In this document: positions 1-5,918 of the stretch, in pieces
How the letters are laid out: each line of letters starts with the position of its first letter
Numbering within the stretch: the stretch's first letter is position 1
Source of the DNA: a virus
Length of the DNA: 64,000 bases
Reading direction: 5' to 3' (one strand)
IMG/VR virus record: IMGVR_UViG_3300049783_001426
Coordinates: 1-64,000 of that record
The notes under the pieces: generated by a model
The model's database searches: none
What the model saw: only the letters and a program-made list of their open reading frames with translations
Told to the model about the DNA's origin: nothing
Made by a program: the position numbers and the translations under genes

Positions 1-213
1 CTATGGTGACCTATGGTCCGGTATGGTGACGTATGGTGACGTATGGTGACGTATGGTCCGGTATGGTGACGTATGGTCCGGTATGGTGACGTATGGTGAC
101 CTATGGTCCGGTATGGTCCGGTATGGTCCGGTATGGTCCGGTATGGTCCGGTATGGTCCGGTATGGTCCGGTATGGTCCGGTATGGTCCGGTATGGTCCG
201 GTATGGTCCGGTA
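1..213. repeat. 21-copy 10-bp tandem repeat
   Basis: Twenty-one perfect-length 10-bp units fill 1-210, followed by a partial unit. There are two unit types, gTATGGTGAC (7 copies) and gTATGGTCCG (14 copies). They are mixed in units 1-10, while units 11-21 are all the CCG type. The first base of a unit is occasionally c. The period is close to one helical turn, so a protein bound at each unit would lie on one face of the DNA. The array has no stop codon on the plus strand, which creates spurious open frames (MVRYGPVWSG-like) with no ribosome site. It may continue left of the window. A role as origin, packaging or partition site is conjecture. Confidence 0.95.
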
Positions 214-274
214 TGGGGTTATTATCGATTTTTTTTGTAATAAATTTATGGGGTTATTATCGATTTTTTTTGTA
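212..274. repeat. 28-bp direct repeat pair
   Basis: Two identical 28-bp copies lie at 212-239 and 247-274, 35 bp apart start to start. Each runs from TATGGGGTTATTATCGA through eight T residues to GTA. The first copy grows directly out of the last 10-bp unit. The boundary of the 10-bp array may therefore have been copied together with this sequence. No gene is visible here. Confidence 0.9.
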
Positions 275-390
275 TTTTGAACATTTTTTTAAAAAAAATG
301 CCAATTGGTCAAAAAATAACCATGTGGTGATTTTGACTATTAAAAGTAGATTTTAAAAATTTGATAATTTTGATTTTGACTAAAAAAGAG

Positions 391-540
391 TTATTTTCAA
401 ATTTGTTGGTCGTTTTTTGAGTTTTTTTAGTCAATTTCAAATTTGTTGGTCATTTTTTAAACAAAAGTGGTTATTTTCAAATTTATTGGTCGTTTTTTGA
501 TCGGTTTTAGTCAATTTGACGATTTAATGCGTTTTTTGAC
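391..540. repeat. Four imperfect 40-bp-period repeats
   Basis: Related 30-bp blocks begin at 391, 431, 471 and 511, exactly 40 bp apart. The shared core is TTTCAAATTTGTTGGTCGTT followed by a T run and GA. The fourth copy is the most diverged. Between blocks lie variable 10-bp linkers. The regular spacing suggests iteron-like protein sites, but there is no direct evidence of function. The surrounding DNA is strongly T-rich on the plus strand. Confidence 0.75.
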
Positions 541-1029
541 CAAAATCGATCAAAAAATAATCAAAAGTACAAAAGCTGACTTTTCTTCGTGTGTTTTCTC
601 AAAGAAAACGCGTCTAATGTTTTTGTTTTTCGGAAATGTTTTTATTTTTTTTATTTTATTTTATAAACTAATTATTATTTATTTTATGATTCTGTACTAT
701 TATATCCTAAAATAGTACAATAATAATTACATCACTTTAGTTAGTTTTCTTCGAGATAAATACTAAAAATATATTTTGGATATATTGGAAGAATCTCGAA
801 GAAAACTCATAAACAAAAATCATTAAAATGTTCAGGTTTACATAAAATATTAATATCAATTTATTTAATAATATTTAGCTAAAATTCTAAGAAATATATT
901 GAGGTATTTCATATAAAACTTTAGATAAATTATATTAGGTTCGAATACTGTATTTTGCTTACCCCATTTTTTTCTGGGGCTTTTGAAATATCAGCAAGAG
1001 TATACCCCCCTATGTTCTGGTAGTAACAA
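541..1029. other. AT-rich intergenic region with hairpins
   Basis: No convincing gene is visible. Structures seen: GTTTTCT (593-599) and AGAAAAC (603-609) form a hairpin with a 3-base loop, extended by G-U and G-C pairs. CCCCA (962-966) and TGGGG (975-979) flank a T-rich loop, with CTTTTG following. The second could act as a terminator for plus-strand transcripts, or sit at the 3' end of the minus-strand operon that ends at 1030, although no T tract follows on that strand. The rest is runs of A and T. Confidence 0.6.
743..807. repeat. Perfect 15-bp inverted repeat
   Basis: AGTTTTCTTCGAGAT at 743-757 is the exact reverse complement of 793-807, with 35 bases of very AT-rich DNA between. There is no T tract after the right arm on the plus strand, so this is not a standard terminator. 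It may be a cruciform or a dyad-symmetric protein site within the non-coding left region. Confidence 0.85.
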
Positions 1030-1404
1030 TCAGAGTTTATTTTTTCTTTTACGTCTTTCATCACCAGTCTTAGTGTTATGGTGACCATGGCATAGCGATC
1101 TAAGATTAGACCAAGTGTAGGCCAGCTTAGGGTTGTCTTTTATTTCTATAATATGATCAACCACATTAGCTATAGTAGTAACACCGTTCTTTTCGCACTC
1201 TTCACAAAACGGCGTGACTGTGCGCTTTTTAATTGATATATTTCTCCAACGTTTTGAATCATATATTTTCGAATTAGCTCTACCTGTAAATTTTCTATCT
1301 TCGTTCCGGTCAACCATGACAGTTTTTGTGTGTTTTGGGCATGTAGTTGTACCATCACGTACTATTTCTTTACATGATGCGGCAACGCATAATATAGCTG
1401 GCAT
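1030..1404 (-). CDS. Small HNH endonuclease
   Basis: A 124-residue HNH nuclease. It begins MPAILCVAASCKEI and has an N-terminal cysteine/histidine cluster (C...C...CPKH), then CEEC, the metal-binding VDHI near residue 77, and a terminal LCHGHHNTKT block. That block is the LCxxCHNxKT motif of the family with the second cysteine replaced by histidine. The start at 1404 is chosen because GGAG lies just upstream; a GTG at 1452 would add 16 residues but lacks a ribosome site. Such proteins nick or cut DNA, either as free-standing homing endonucleases or beside terminases. No terminase is nearby, so homing is more likely. It is the last gene of the minus-strand cluster. Confidence 0.85.
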   Translation of the reverse strand: MPAILCVAASCKEIVRDGTTTCPKHTKTVMVDRNEDRKFTGRANSKIYDSKRWRNISIKKRTVTPFCEECEKNGVTTIANVVDHIIEIKDNPKLAYTWSNLRSLCHGHHNTKTGDERRKRKNKL

Positions 1405-1473
1405 TAATTCTCCAAATAATAATGGGTTTAGTGCATGCGGAGGAGAGATCACAGAGGCACTAAACCATAAACA

Positions 1474-1875
1474 TTAAAGCTTGTGTAGGCAATTATCGCC
1501 ATGATTTTTTAGATAAGATGTCTCGGTCCTAGCTTTAGAACCACAATGTGGACACACTAAGTCTTCGGGAATCTTTACTGCCTCAACGTCAGGTTCAGGT
1601 TCAGGTTCCGGCTGAGCACTAAGAAGTTCTTCATTAACACCAAGAGTCGCAGAAATATCATCTTTTTTTGTTTGAATGAAATCAGCTAATGGAACAGAAC
1701 TGCTGATGGTCTGCCCAGCAACTAAGTTTTCGACTACTTCAAAAGTATTCCAAACAACTGTCTTACCAAATTTTTTATTATTATCAACAACAGATTTTCT
1801 GTTTTCTTCGGTGTCGGGAGATGGTGGATCTAGATGTAATGTGTTTCTCGATTTCATTCTATTTTTATCTTTCAT
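1474..1875 (-). CDS. Hypothetical protein with C-terminal zinc finger
   Basis: A 133-residue protein not recognised as a named family. The N-terminal half is polar and includes a DPPSPDTEEN stretch. Residues about 87-95 form a PEPEPEP linker. The last 25 residues carry CPHC, then a SYLKNHGDNC segment, a likely Cys-Cys-His-Cys zinc site. The ends look like a flexible body tethered to a small nucleic-acid or protein-binding finger. The gene lies between an HNH gene and a short unknown gene on the same strand and is probably co-transcribed with them. Confidence 0.7.
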   Translation of the reverse strand: MKDKNRMKSRNTLHLDPPSPDTEENRKSVVDNNKKFGKTVVWNTFEVVENLVAGQTISSSVPLADFIQTKKDDISATLGVNEELLSAQPEPEPEPDVEAVKIPEDLVCPHCGSKARTETSYLKNHGDNCLHKL

Positions 1876-1920
1876 TGTGCTCGCCTCATTAGTTATAATT
1901 TATAATTAATAAACTATTTA

Positions 1921-2139
1921 TTAATCGTCTTTGTATATTTCTTTCAATGCATCTGCAAATTTAATTTGATCTTCTTCGGTTAGATTAACATCATCTGCAT
2001 CTAACCATTCTTTTAATTTTGCATCAGATGTAGTCTCTCTAGCTAAAAGAAATAAACTAGCTAATTCTTCGCTGGATGCATTTAGTTCATCTATAACACT
2101 GAATGGAGTAAAAATACATCTCAATAAATCTTTAATCAT
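1921..2139 (-). CDS. Hypothetical acidic protein
   Basis: A 72-residue acidic, mostly helical protein (MIKDLLRCIFTPFSVIDELN...). It has no recognised domain and ends in KEIYKDD. It lies 13 bases downstream of the thymidylate synthase stop on the same strand, so it is probably read from the same message. A role cannot be assigned. Confidence 0.6.
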   Translation of the reverse strand: MIKDLLRCIFTPFSVIDELNASSEELASLFLLARETTSDAKLKEWLDADDVNLTEEDQIKFADALKEIYKDD

Positions 2140-2152
2140 ATATATATGAATC

Positions 2153-2986
2153 CTAAATGCTAATCGGTGCTTTAATGTGAGGGTGTGTATTGTAATTTAC
2201 TAAATTAAAGTCATCAATTGTAAAGTTAAAAATATTATCTATTTCTGGGTTAATAGTCATTGCTGGTAAACATATCGGTGTCCGACTTAACTGAAGTTCT
2301 GCTTGTTTGAGATGATCAAGATACAAATGTGCATCACCTAATGTGTGAATAAAATCACCCAATTTTAGATTACATACTTGTGCAACCATCATTGTTAATA
2401 ATGCATAACTAGCAATATTAAATGGAACACCCAAAAATATATCACCACTTCGCTGATATAATTGGCATGATAATTTACCATCCAATACATAAAACTGAAA
2501 CATGGTGTGGCATGGCGGTAAAGCCTGTTTACCCTGCTTTGCATTTTCTTTAGGTGAAAAATTTGTATCAGGTAACAAAGCCGGATTCCAAGCACTAACA
2601 ATTAAACGTCTGGAGTCTGGGTTAGTTTTAATCTGTTCGATTAATTGACTAATTTGATCAATAACTTGGCCATCGACACCCTCCCAACTTCTCCATTGCT
2701 TGCCATATACCGGACCCAACTCACCTTCATCAGTTGCCCATTCGTCCCAAATTTTGACCTTATTTTCAGTCAAATATGCAATATTTGTATCACCTTTCAA
2801 GAACCACAGAAGCTCGTGTATAATAGCCCGTAAATTGCACTTTTTGGTAGTAACAATAGGAAACCCATCATTTAAATTATATCTCATTTGATATCCAAAT
2901 ACACTCAATGTGCCTGTGCCTGTACGATCTTCTTTCTTTGTACCATTAGTAAGTACATGTTCCATCAATTCTAAATATTGCTTCAT
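2153..2986 (-). CDS. thyA: Thymidylate synthase (ThyA type)
   Basis: Converts dUMP and methylene-tetrahydrofolate to dTMP and dihydrofolate in the cytoplasm. The protein has 277 residues, slightly longer than the bacterial enzyme (about 264). The family core is complete: [13 protein letters not shown] near the N-terminus, WDEWA at 81-85, the catalytic cysteine C159 in [26 protein letters not shown] at 178-190, HLYLDHL, and the C-terminal IKAPISI that closes the active site. It complements the dCMP deaminase at 51516 and the dNMP kinase at 40766 in making dTTP. It is the largest gene of the minus-strand cluster and is preceded by a tiny lipoprotein gene that ends 11 bases upstream. Confidence 0.97.
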   Translation of the reverse strand: MKQYLELMEHVLTNGTKKEDRTGTGTLSVFGYQMRYNLNDGFPIVTTKKCNLRAIIHELLWFLKGDTNIAYLTENKVKIWDEWATDEGELGPVYGKQWRSWEGVDGQVIDQISQLIEQIKTNPDSRRLIVSAWNPALLPDTNFSPKENAKQGKQALPPCHTMFQFYVLDGKLSCQLYQRSGDIFLGVPFNIASYALLTMMVAQVCNLKLGDFIHTLGDAHLYLDHLKQAELQLSRTPICLPAMTINPEIDNIFNFTIDDFNLVNYNTHPHIKAPISI

Positions 2987-2996
2987 TATTTTCTCA

Positions 2997-3110
2997 CTAT
3001 GTTAGTTGTTTGGTTAAATATACAATAGAACCTTTTGTTAATCTACTAGGGTCAACCATACTACAACTAAGGAAGAACAACAATATAAAAATCATTCTAA
3101 TATAAAACAT
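2997..3110 (-). CDS. Small putative lipoprotein
   Basis: A 37-codon frame with ATG at 3110 and stop at 2997. AAGGA lies about 9 bases before the start. The product begins with a hydrophobic segment, [16 protein letters not shown], ending in a lipobox-like LSC, and then has about 20 polar residues ([21 protein letters not shown] in two parts). This is the layout of a signal-peptidase-II-processed lipoprotein. It sits between the cupin-like gene and thyA, filling an otherwise empty gap on the same strand. The assignment rests on the signal-like sequence and ribosome site only. Confidence 0.5.
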   Translation of the reverse strand: MFYIRMIFILLFFLSCSMVDPSRLTKGSIVYLTKQLT

Positions 3111-3125
3111 TAATACTATTCCTTA

Positions 3126-3569
3126 TCATAAACTTTCTCGATTAACGATGATCCTACTATGTTTTAATGTCAACTTAATATCATCTCTAATCTCATACCA
3201 AGTCTTAGTCCAATTACCTCGAACGGTAAGGGCTAAACTTGGTTTTATTCCAATAACTTTGTGACAATTTGTACGTTTTGTGTACTTTGGGAAGAAACTA
3301 AATCCTTTGTAATTTGTTTCTTCGCCAGTAATTTTCTTTTCTAATACATGACCACTCAACCAGAATGTCAATGCATTAAATGCATGGTTATGGTATGCTT
3401 CCCTACTACCCTCAGAAAAGTGAAGTATACCTACACTAAACACAGGTTTCCATTCAATTAGAAAATACCCAGTAACACCAGATTCTTTCCCACCATCGCA
3501 TTTTTTAAAAAACAACCGAGGGCACCAATAAGATGCGTAAAACTTTTTTATTAATTTAATTATGCTCAT
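3126..3569 (-). CDS. Cupin-like phage protein
   Basis: A 147-residue protein with no firmly known function. The central EAYHNHAFNALTFWLSGHVLE segment (split here as EAYHNHAFNALTF and WLSGHVLE) resembles the first cupin motif, with HNH providing metal ligands. PSLALTVRGNW later could be the second strand set. The N-terminus is basic with a few aromatic residues (KKFYASYWCPRLFF). If it is a cupin, it would be a small metal-dependent beta-barrel, but the catalytic activity cannot be predicted. The gene ends 2 bases after the upstream HNH gene, so the two are co-transcribed. Confidence 0.6.
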   Translation of the reverse strand: MSIIKLIKKFYASYWCPRLFFKKCDGGKESGVTGYFLIEWKPVFSVGILHFSEGSREAYHNHAFNALTFWLSGHVLEKKITGEETNYKGFSFFPKYTKRTNCHKVIGIKPSLALTVRGNWTKTWYEIRDDIKLTLKHSRIIVNRESL

Positions 3570-3571
3570 CG

Positions 3572-4150
3572 TTACTCACTATTTAATATTGCTCTGTAGC
3601 ACTCTTTCCGCTTACCTGCATTAGACATTTGCGTTTCAGTAAAACTATATTGTACAAGAAGTCTTTTCTGTGCTAATGTGTCATTAACCTTAATCCACAA
3701 AATAACTTTCTTTTCTGTGACTGCTTCATCAAATGTAATGCAATATCTTTCTGCATATGTTTTGGCTTCATGGCAAGGCTTACAAAATATTTGAAGTTCA
3801 TCGAGTGTTACATCAAGAATACTTCGAGCGAACTTCTCAATGTCACTTAATGTCTTAAGTTGGTGCTCACCTTTTATGTGGTCAACCTCAACATCTGTCA
3901 TTTTAAATAGACCCGCACAATGCTCACATCCACACAACCATTTAGTTCTGGTCGTTGGGTCCATATCAGCAATTCGTCCTTGCTCTAATTTGAGTAAACG
4001 AACGGGTGACATCATCCATGTTTTTCTAACGCAGCTACGAAGTATGGTACACATTTTCTTATCAGATAATTTATCACCACCAATTGATTTAATTAGCGAT
4101 TCTTTAAAATCTTTTTTCTTGTCTAAGTCTGCTTTTGACGGTTTGGCCAT
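3572..4150 (-). CDS. HNH endonuclease
   Basis: A 192-residue protein beginning MAKPSKADLDKKKDF. The HNH core is WLCGCEHC, then VEVDHIKGEHQLKT, a 25-residue helix region, and LQIFCKPCHEAKT. This gives two zinc Cys pairs plus the VDH metal site. The start at 4150 is supported by GAGGAAA 8 bases upstream; upstream ATG/GTG codons lack ribosome sites. It is the first gene of the minus-strand cluster and reads away from the control region at 4164-4616. It may be a homing-type nuclease, or a nuclease acting on host DNA. Confidence 0.8.
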   Translation of the reverse strand: MAKPSKADLDKKKDFKESLIKSIGGDKLSDKKMCTILRSCVRKTWMMSPVRLLKLEQGRIADMDPTTRTKWLCGCEHCAGLFKMTDVEVDHIKGEHQLKTLSDIEKFARSILDVTLDELQIFCKPCHEAKTYAERYCITFDEAVTEKKVILWIKVNDTLAQKRLLVQYSFTETQMSNAGKRKECYRAILNSE

Positions 4151-4163
4151 GTCATGTTTCCTC

Positions 4164-4210
4164 ATAACAAAAGTAATATATCTCACATTGAAATAGTTTA
4201 CTTTTGTTAT
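4164..4210. promoter_or_regulatory. 13-bp inverted repeat, putative operator
   Basis: ATAACAAAAGTAA at 4164-4176 is the exact reverse complement of 4198-4210, with 21 bases between. It lies between the minus-strand HNH start at 4150 and the plus-strand promoter at 4227, a typical place for a regulator that controls both directions. A weak -10-like TATATT for the minus strand falls inside it. No partner regulator is identifiable. Confidence 0.6.
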
Positions 4211-4226
4211 TAGTTGATTAAAAAAG

Positions 4227-4255
4227 TTTACACTGGAATTTACATAAGCTACAAT
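4227..4255 (+). promoter_or_regulatory. Sigma70-type promoter
   Basis: TTTACA at 4227-4232 and TACAAT at 4250-4255 are separated by 17 bases. The start region reads TTCCAATGAAG, similar to the CACTGAAG found at other promoters in this window. The transcript would begin near 4262 and run through the structured leader to the gene at 4616. Confidence 0.75.
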
Positions 4256-4261
4256 AAATAT

Positions 4262-4615
4262 TCCAATGAAGAAAAATAGTAATTGTCTTTTAGTCTAACA
4301 GAGGAGGAAATAAATCATGCTCTAATTAAATATTAAAATTAGGAGGCACTCAGCAGCACCCCCAAATTTCAGCTGATCTCAGGTCAATCTTCACTAGGTT
4401 CCTATGCCCTGCTTTCGACGGCAGGGTTGATGGACTTTCGTTCGGCTCATGCCCTTGACTGACAGCATCGCGGCTGTTCTGAGTTAAGAAATAATCGATC
4501 TGCTCCCGACCTCTCTATCTATATGGACGTCCAGCTGGAGGCGGCGAATCTATTGACGTCCAGCTGGACGTCCATATAGCACAAAACACACCAAATAACC
4601 AAAATAGGAGAGAAA
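4262..4615 (+). other. Long structured leader, possible regulatory RNA
   Basis: About 350 bases between a promoter and the next gene, clearly richer in G and C than its surroundings. A strong ribosome site (GAGGAGG) precedes ATGCTCTAA, a two-codon frame ending near 4326, and a second AGGAGG near 4342 has no usable start. Hairpins: CCCTGC 4407-4412 with GCAGGG 4421-4426; ACAGC 4462-4466 with GCTGT 4473-4477; a possible long-range TCAGGTCAA with TTGACTGA pairing around them; then the 20-bp inverted repeat at 4519-4579. It matches no RNA family I can name. Riboswitch, attenuator, free small RNA or remnant of a mobile element are all possible. Confidence 0.5.
4519..4579. repeat. 20-bp inverted repeat with embedded palindrome
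   Basis: The arm 4519-4538 is exactly complementary to 4560-4579 (CCAGCTGGACGTCCATATAG), separated by 21 bases. In addition, 4555-4572 (GACGTCCAGCTGGACGTC) is itself an 18-bp perfect palindrome. The right arm ends 36 bases before the ATG at 4616. In RNA it would form a very stable stem close to the ribosome site; in DNA it could be a dimer or tetramer protein site. Confidence 0.9.
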
Positions 4616-5164
4616 ATGTACAAAAATAAGTTATCTGAATATAAAATATTAGAGGAGGAGCGTAGATATTACGGGCATTTTGTATGTAAAATTGACTTCG
4701 TGAAATGGATGTATGATAACACACAAGCATTTGAGCCGCGATGGTCTTCATTGATAAATTCTATGTCTACTGTAGAGAAATACATTATTACCAAACGCAA
4801 AAGAGTTTATATACCTGAGTCGATGGGTAACCCATTCTTTTTGAATTATAAACCATTGCGGTCAATTCTCAATGAACATGGGGTGATAAATTTCCCATCT
4901 AATAGTAAACGAAAACCTGATTTAAGATTAACTGGTGCATGTAAGAAAGAATTTGAAACTTTGATGGTGATGGTAAGTGCTGTCAATAAAGATAGATCAA
5001 GTGATGAATTTTGGGAAGTTGTATTTTCTCCTATCCGGACTTCACTGAAGAGTAAACCTCTCAAAAATGGATTTGCTGTCAAAATCGTATATCCAGATAA
5101 AAGTGTGACTTGTGTATATCACTTAATTGGTCGATATCACATTGCCACAAATGTATTAAATTAA
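4616..5164 (+). CDS. Hypothetical protein downstream of structured leader
   Basis: A 182-residue protein that matches no family I recognise. It starts MYKNKLSEYKILEEER with GGAGAG before the ATG. It is rich in basic and aromatic residues (KRKRVYIPESMGNPFFLNYKPL) and ends with a short beta-rich part (GFAVKIVYPDKSVTCVYHL). No membrane segment or signal peptide is seen. It stands alone, between the long structured leader and a strong hairpin at 5171-5245, so it is a single-gene transcription unit whose expression is probably controlled by the leader. Confidence 0.7.
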   Translation: MYKNKLSEYKILEEERRYYGHFVCKIDFVKWMYDNTQAFEPRWSSLINSMSTVEKYIITKRKRVYIPESMGNPFFLNYKPLRSILNEHGVINFPSNSKRKPDLRLTGACKKEFETLMVMVSAVNKDRSSDEFWEVVFSPIRTSLKSKPLKNGFAVKIVYPDKSVTCVYHLIGRYHIATNVLN

Positions 5165-5170
5165 CATCAA

Positions 5171-5245
5171 AATTATACGCGGGTTTGCGGCATGTTATAC
5201 GCGGGTTTGCGATTGTAAAATGTGGTTGCAAACCCGCGTATAATT
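5171..5245 (+). terminator. Hairpin with two competing left arms
   Basis: AATTATACGCGGGTTTGC at 5171-5188 pairs perfectly over 18 bp with 5228-5245, followed by TTTTTGG, a terminator-like layout just after the gene ending at 5164. A second copy of TTATACGCGGGTTTGCG (first copy 5173-5189) lies at 5195-5211 and can pair with the same right arm. Two mutually exclusive stems are therefore possible. The T tract is modest. Confidence 0.7.
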
Positions 5246-5670
5246 TTTGGCTTAAAGTCATATATAGCAATGGATGTAGAGGGAAAATCGAAAAAAAAAT
5301 TGAAGTAGCCTATTATATATATGTTTTAAAATTAAGTTTTACTGTACATTTATCATATGTTCGGGAGTTTATGTTGAACGAATAAATATCGTTGCAACGC
5401 AACACGAACGTAGTGAGAACAAACATTAATACCCTAAATGGTATATTAAATACAATATACCTTTGATGGTATATATCAACTGATGTTAAGGGTTTAATTC
5501 TTAACGCTCCGGTGGAACCTCCACTAAATTAAAATTACGTCATGCTTTCCGCTATCGCTACAAACACAACTTCATAATATGTTTTTGTAAAATAAATACG
5601 ATTCAAATAAATAAAATGCGGAGCATTATGGGAACGAGCGCGAAGCGATGGTTCACAATTAAATAAAATC
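5246..5670. other. Non-coding spacer with short inverted repeats
   Basis: No gene is visible. GGTATATT (5440-5447) and AATATACC (5454-5461) form an inverted repeat. Islands of GC-rich text occur (GAACGAGCGCGAAGCGATGG near 5632), with GAAC and GTTC at its edges. The stretch ends at the promoter that starts at 5671. It may hold operators for the RNA polymerase unit downstream. Confidence 0.5.
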
Positions 5671-5699
5671 TTTACTTGTTATGTGTTATATAATAAGAT
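5671..5699 (+). promoter_or_regulatory. Sigma70-type promoter upstream of RNA polymerase
   Basis: TTTACT at 5671-5676 and TAAGAT at 5694-5699 with a 17-base spacer. The ATG of the small gene lies 33 bases after the -10 box, the usual distance in this window. It would let host RNA polymerase express the phage RNA polymerase early. Confidence 0.65.
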
Positions 5700-5731
5700 G
5701 TTGTTATTAAATCAGCTAAAGAGAAATCATA

Positions 5732-5905
5732 ATGCGAAACAAATATAAAGTTACTTTCAATAATCACAATAAAGAATGTACCCTTAATACAGAAGTATGT
5801 AAGGTAATTCACGCAAGTAGTGTACTCGAAGCTAAAGAGACATGTACCGATATATATGATGATATGAATGGTCATTTTAGAATATTGAGTGTAGTTAAAA
5901 TATAA
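5732..5905 (+). CDS. Small hypothetical protein
   Basis: A 57-residue protein, MRNKYKVTFNNHNKECT..., with ATG at 5732 and TAA at 5903-5905. It carries three cysteines and a mixed polar composition, with a likely beta-alpha-beta pattern (KYKVTF ... SSVLEAKETC ... HFRILSVVKI). Similar layouts are common in small phage proteins of unknown role. The gene lies 13 bases upstream of the RNA polymerase start and shares its promoter. AAAGAGA upstream serves as ribosome site. Confidence 0.65.
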   Translation: MRNKYKVTFNNHNKECTLNTEVCKVIHASSVLEAKETCTDIYDDMNGHFRILSVVKI

Positions 5906-5918
5906 CTGGGGTGGGGTT

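Noticed and set aside
53-356. Open frames with MVRYGPVWSG-like repeats
   Set aside because: They arise only because the 10-bp repeat has no stop codon on the plus strand; no ribosome site and no stable composition.
391-540. Regular repeats considered as a CRISPR array
   Set aside because: Spacers would be only about 10 bases and repeats are imperfect; no cas genes nearby.
467-715. 82-codon frame on the plus strand, phenylalanine- and isoleucine-rich
   Set aside because: It begins inside the 40-bp repeats, has no ribosome site, and its hydrophobic text is what random T-rich DNA encodes.
938-975. GGTTCGAATAC as a possible tRNA T arm
   Set aside because: The flanking bases do not form the T stem, and no acceptor or anticodon arm is present.
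4340-4575. Group I intron, tmRNA or hammerhead ribozyme
   Set aside because: None of the conserved core strings of these RNAs could be matched by eye; kept as an unassigned structured leader.
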